Below, in pieces: positions 63,091 through 64,000 of a DNA stretch of 64,000 nt (its first letter is position 1; every line of letters begins with the position of its first letter). The notes beneath the pieces are model-generated. The model was given only the letters and a program-made list of their open reading frames with translations, had not been told where the DNA came from and searched no databases. The position numbers and the translations under genes were made by a program. Source of the stretch: Anaerococcus lactolyticus ATCC 51172 (GTDB lineage Bacteria; Bacillota; Clostridia; Tissierellales; Peptoniphilaceae); contig NZ_GG666055.1 of the NCBI RefSeq assembly GCF_000156575.1, forward strand, positions 1 through 64,000, in the 5' to 3' direction.

Positions 63091-64000
63091 TTATTCCTCT
63101 CTTTTTTCTAAATATTTTTGTAGTAAAACAGCACATATTATTATTGCACCTTTTATAGCTCCTACTAGAAATGAATTTACTCCCAATAAATTCAACATGT
63201 TGTTTATAATTCCAAGTGTTAGCGTTCCAAACACTGTTCCTATTATTGTTCCATAACCACCAGACATTCTTGTTCCGCCTATTACTACAGCTGCTATGGA
63301 GTCCATATCATAGGACAGACCTGATGATGCCGAGTTCATACTACCTAGCCTTGATGCTTCCATTAAAGATGCAAGAGCAACTAGAAATCCTGCTAAAACA
63401 TAGGTTAGCATTACAGTTTTTTTGGTGTTTACTCCAGATAGGTTTGCTGCTTGTTCATTACTTCCCGATCCATATATATATCTTCCAAAGTTTGTTTTTT
63501 TCATTATAAAACCTATGGTTAAGGATAGTATTAACCAATATAAGACAAGAGTTGGGATTATTCCTAAAATTTTTGTGTTTGATATTGCCAAAAATTGGTC
63601 GACTTTAGTTCCTTTTGCTAAAATTCCACCACCATGATAAAAATATTGGCTTAACGACCTGTAAATACTTGTAGTTCCCAAAGTAACTATAAATGCTGGT
63701 ATTTTAAAGTTTGATATTAAAACTCCAGATAAAAGTCCACTTAAAATTCCAACTACAAGGCTTGCAAGTATTGAAAGTAAAATGCTATCTGTTGTATTTA
63801 ATACAGTAATTCCTATAAGACCAGACATGGCAAGTTGTGATCCTACGGAAAGATCTATTCCACCAGTTATGATTATCATAGTCATTCCCAAGGCTATAAT
63901 TCCTATTACTGCGTTGTTAAGAAGTATATTTGTAAAATTTCTTAGACTTAGAAATGTTGTTCCTTTTACCAAAACTGCTATGAAAAAAATTACCAAAAAA
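63091..64000 (-). CDS. Sugar ABC transporter permease (RbsC type), cut by the window edge
   Basis: About 302 residues are visible of a ribose/galactose-type permease. Family blocks: LNNAVIGIIALGMTMIIITGGIDLSVGS in parts, IPAFIVTLGTTSIYRSLSQYFY, GRYIYGSGSNEQAANLSGVN and GGTRMSGGYGTIIGTVFGTL. The frame is open to the last base, so the first transmembrane residues lie outside the window. An ATPase and a sugar-binding protein are expected further upstream on the minus strand. Confidence 0.92.
   Translation of the reverse strand, partial: FLVIFFIAVLVKGTTFLSLRNFTNILLNNAVIGIIALGMTMIIITGGIDLSVGSQLAMSGLIGITVLNTTDSILLSILASLVVGILSGLLSGVLISNFKIPAFIVTLGTTSIYRSLSQYFYHGGGILAKGTKVDQFLAISNTKILGIIPTLVLYWLILSLTIGFIMKKTNFGRYIYGSGSNEQAANLSGVNTKKTVMLTYVLAGFLVALASLMEASRLGSMNSASSGLSYDMDSIAAVVIGGTRMSGGYGTIIGTVFGTLTLGIINNMLNLLGVNSFLVGAIKGAIIICAVLLQKYLEKREE

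Overview
The window looks like a chromosomal segment of a low-GC, Gram-positive anaerobe, most likely of the Peptoniphilaceae (Anaerococcus, Peptoniphilus or a relative). The reasons are the AT-rich composition, Firmicute-type promoters (TTGACA-N17-TATAAT-like) and AGGAGG ribosome binding sites, many short lipoproteins, a T-box, a glmS ribozyme, and amino acid, peptide and nucleoside scavenging genes. The genus is inferred from gene style, not from a marker gene. There is no rRNA, tRNA, CRISPR array, complete insertion sequence or prophage inside the window.

Layout. 1-600: three tandem strong promoters pointing left out of the window, probably toward an rRNA or tRNA operon. 601-1657: ECF sigma factor and zinc-finger anti-sigma factor. 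1716-6129 (minus): glycerate kinase, rhomboid protease, lipoprotein, oligoendopeptidase F. 6130-6902: a gene-free region full of stem-loops behind its own promoter. 6903-9771: an EamA transporter and a decayed flavin reductase. 10080-12180: AhpC/AhpF peroxide reductase. 12275-17583: guanine deaminase, purine permease, MerR regulator, IMP dehydrogenase. 18012-21595: zinc uptake operon (ZinT lipoprotein, frameshifted AdcA, ATPase, permease) behind an AdcR-like operator. 21733-24640 (minus): T-box-controlled TrpXYZ-type transporter. 24767-27174: P1B-type ATPase with a small partner protein. 27494-30478: frameshifted methyltransferase, ornithine carbamoyltransferase, DUF4236 and DUF1232 proteins.

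30666-40345 (minus) is a LacI-controlled nucleoside scavenging operon: ribokinase-like kinase, BMP-type lipoprotein, ABC ATPase, two permeases, nucleoside hydrolase and an ADP-ribosylglycohydrolase-family protein. 40721-42700: glmS with its ribozyme. 42745-43740: a gene-free, GC-rich inverted-repeat structure. 43774-54799 (minus): an oligopeptide transporter whose OppC carries an inserted seven-blade RCC1-like propeller, whose OppF carries a helical insertion of about 180 residues, and whose two tandem OppA lipoproteins carry a charged helical insertion. 55268-62033: an EamA transporter, a secreted cell-wall amidase, a lipoprotein, an ABC-F protein with an attenuator-like leader, and an antitoxin next to a frameshifted toxin. 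62178-64000: a sugar isomerase/epimerase-like protein and a truncated RbsC-type permease.

The most unusual items are the modified Opp transporter, the two structured gene-free regions (6219-6815 and 42745-43740), the nucleoside/ADP-ribosyl operon with an apparent AUA or AUU start codon, and the ABC-F leader. Several genes carry single-base frameshifts, some in poly-A runs, so assembly error must be excluded before calling them dead. The flavin reductase also has two in-frame stops, which indel error cannot explain.
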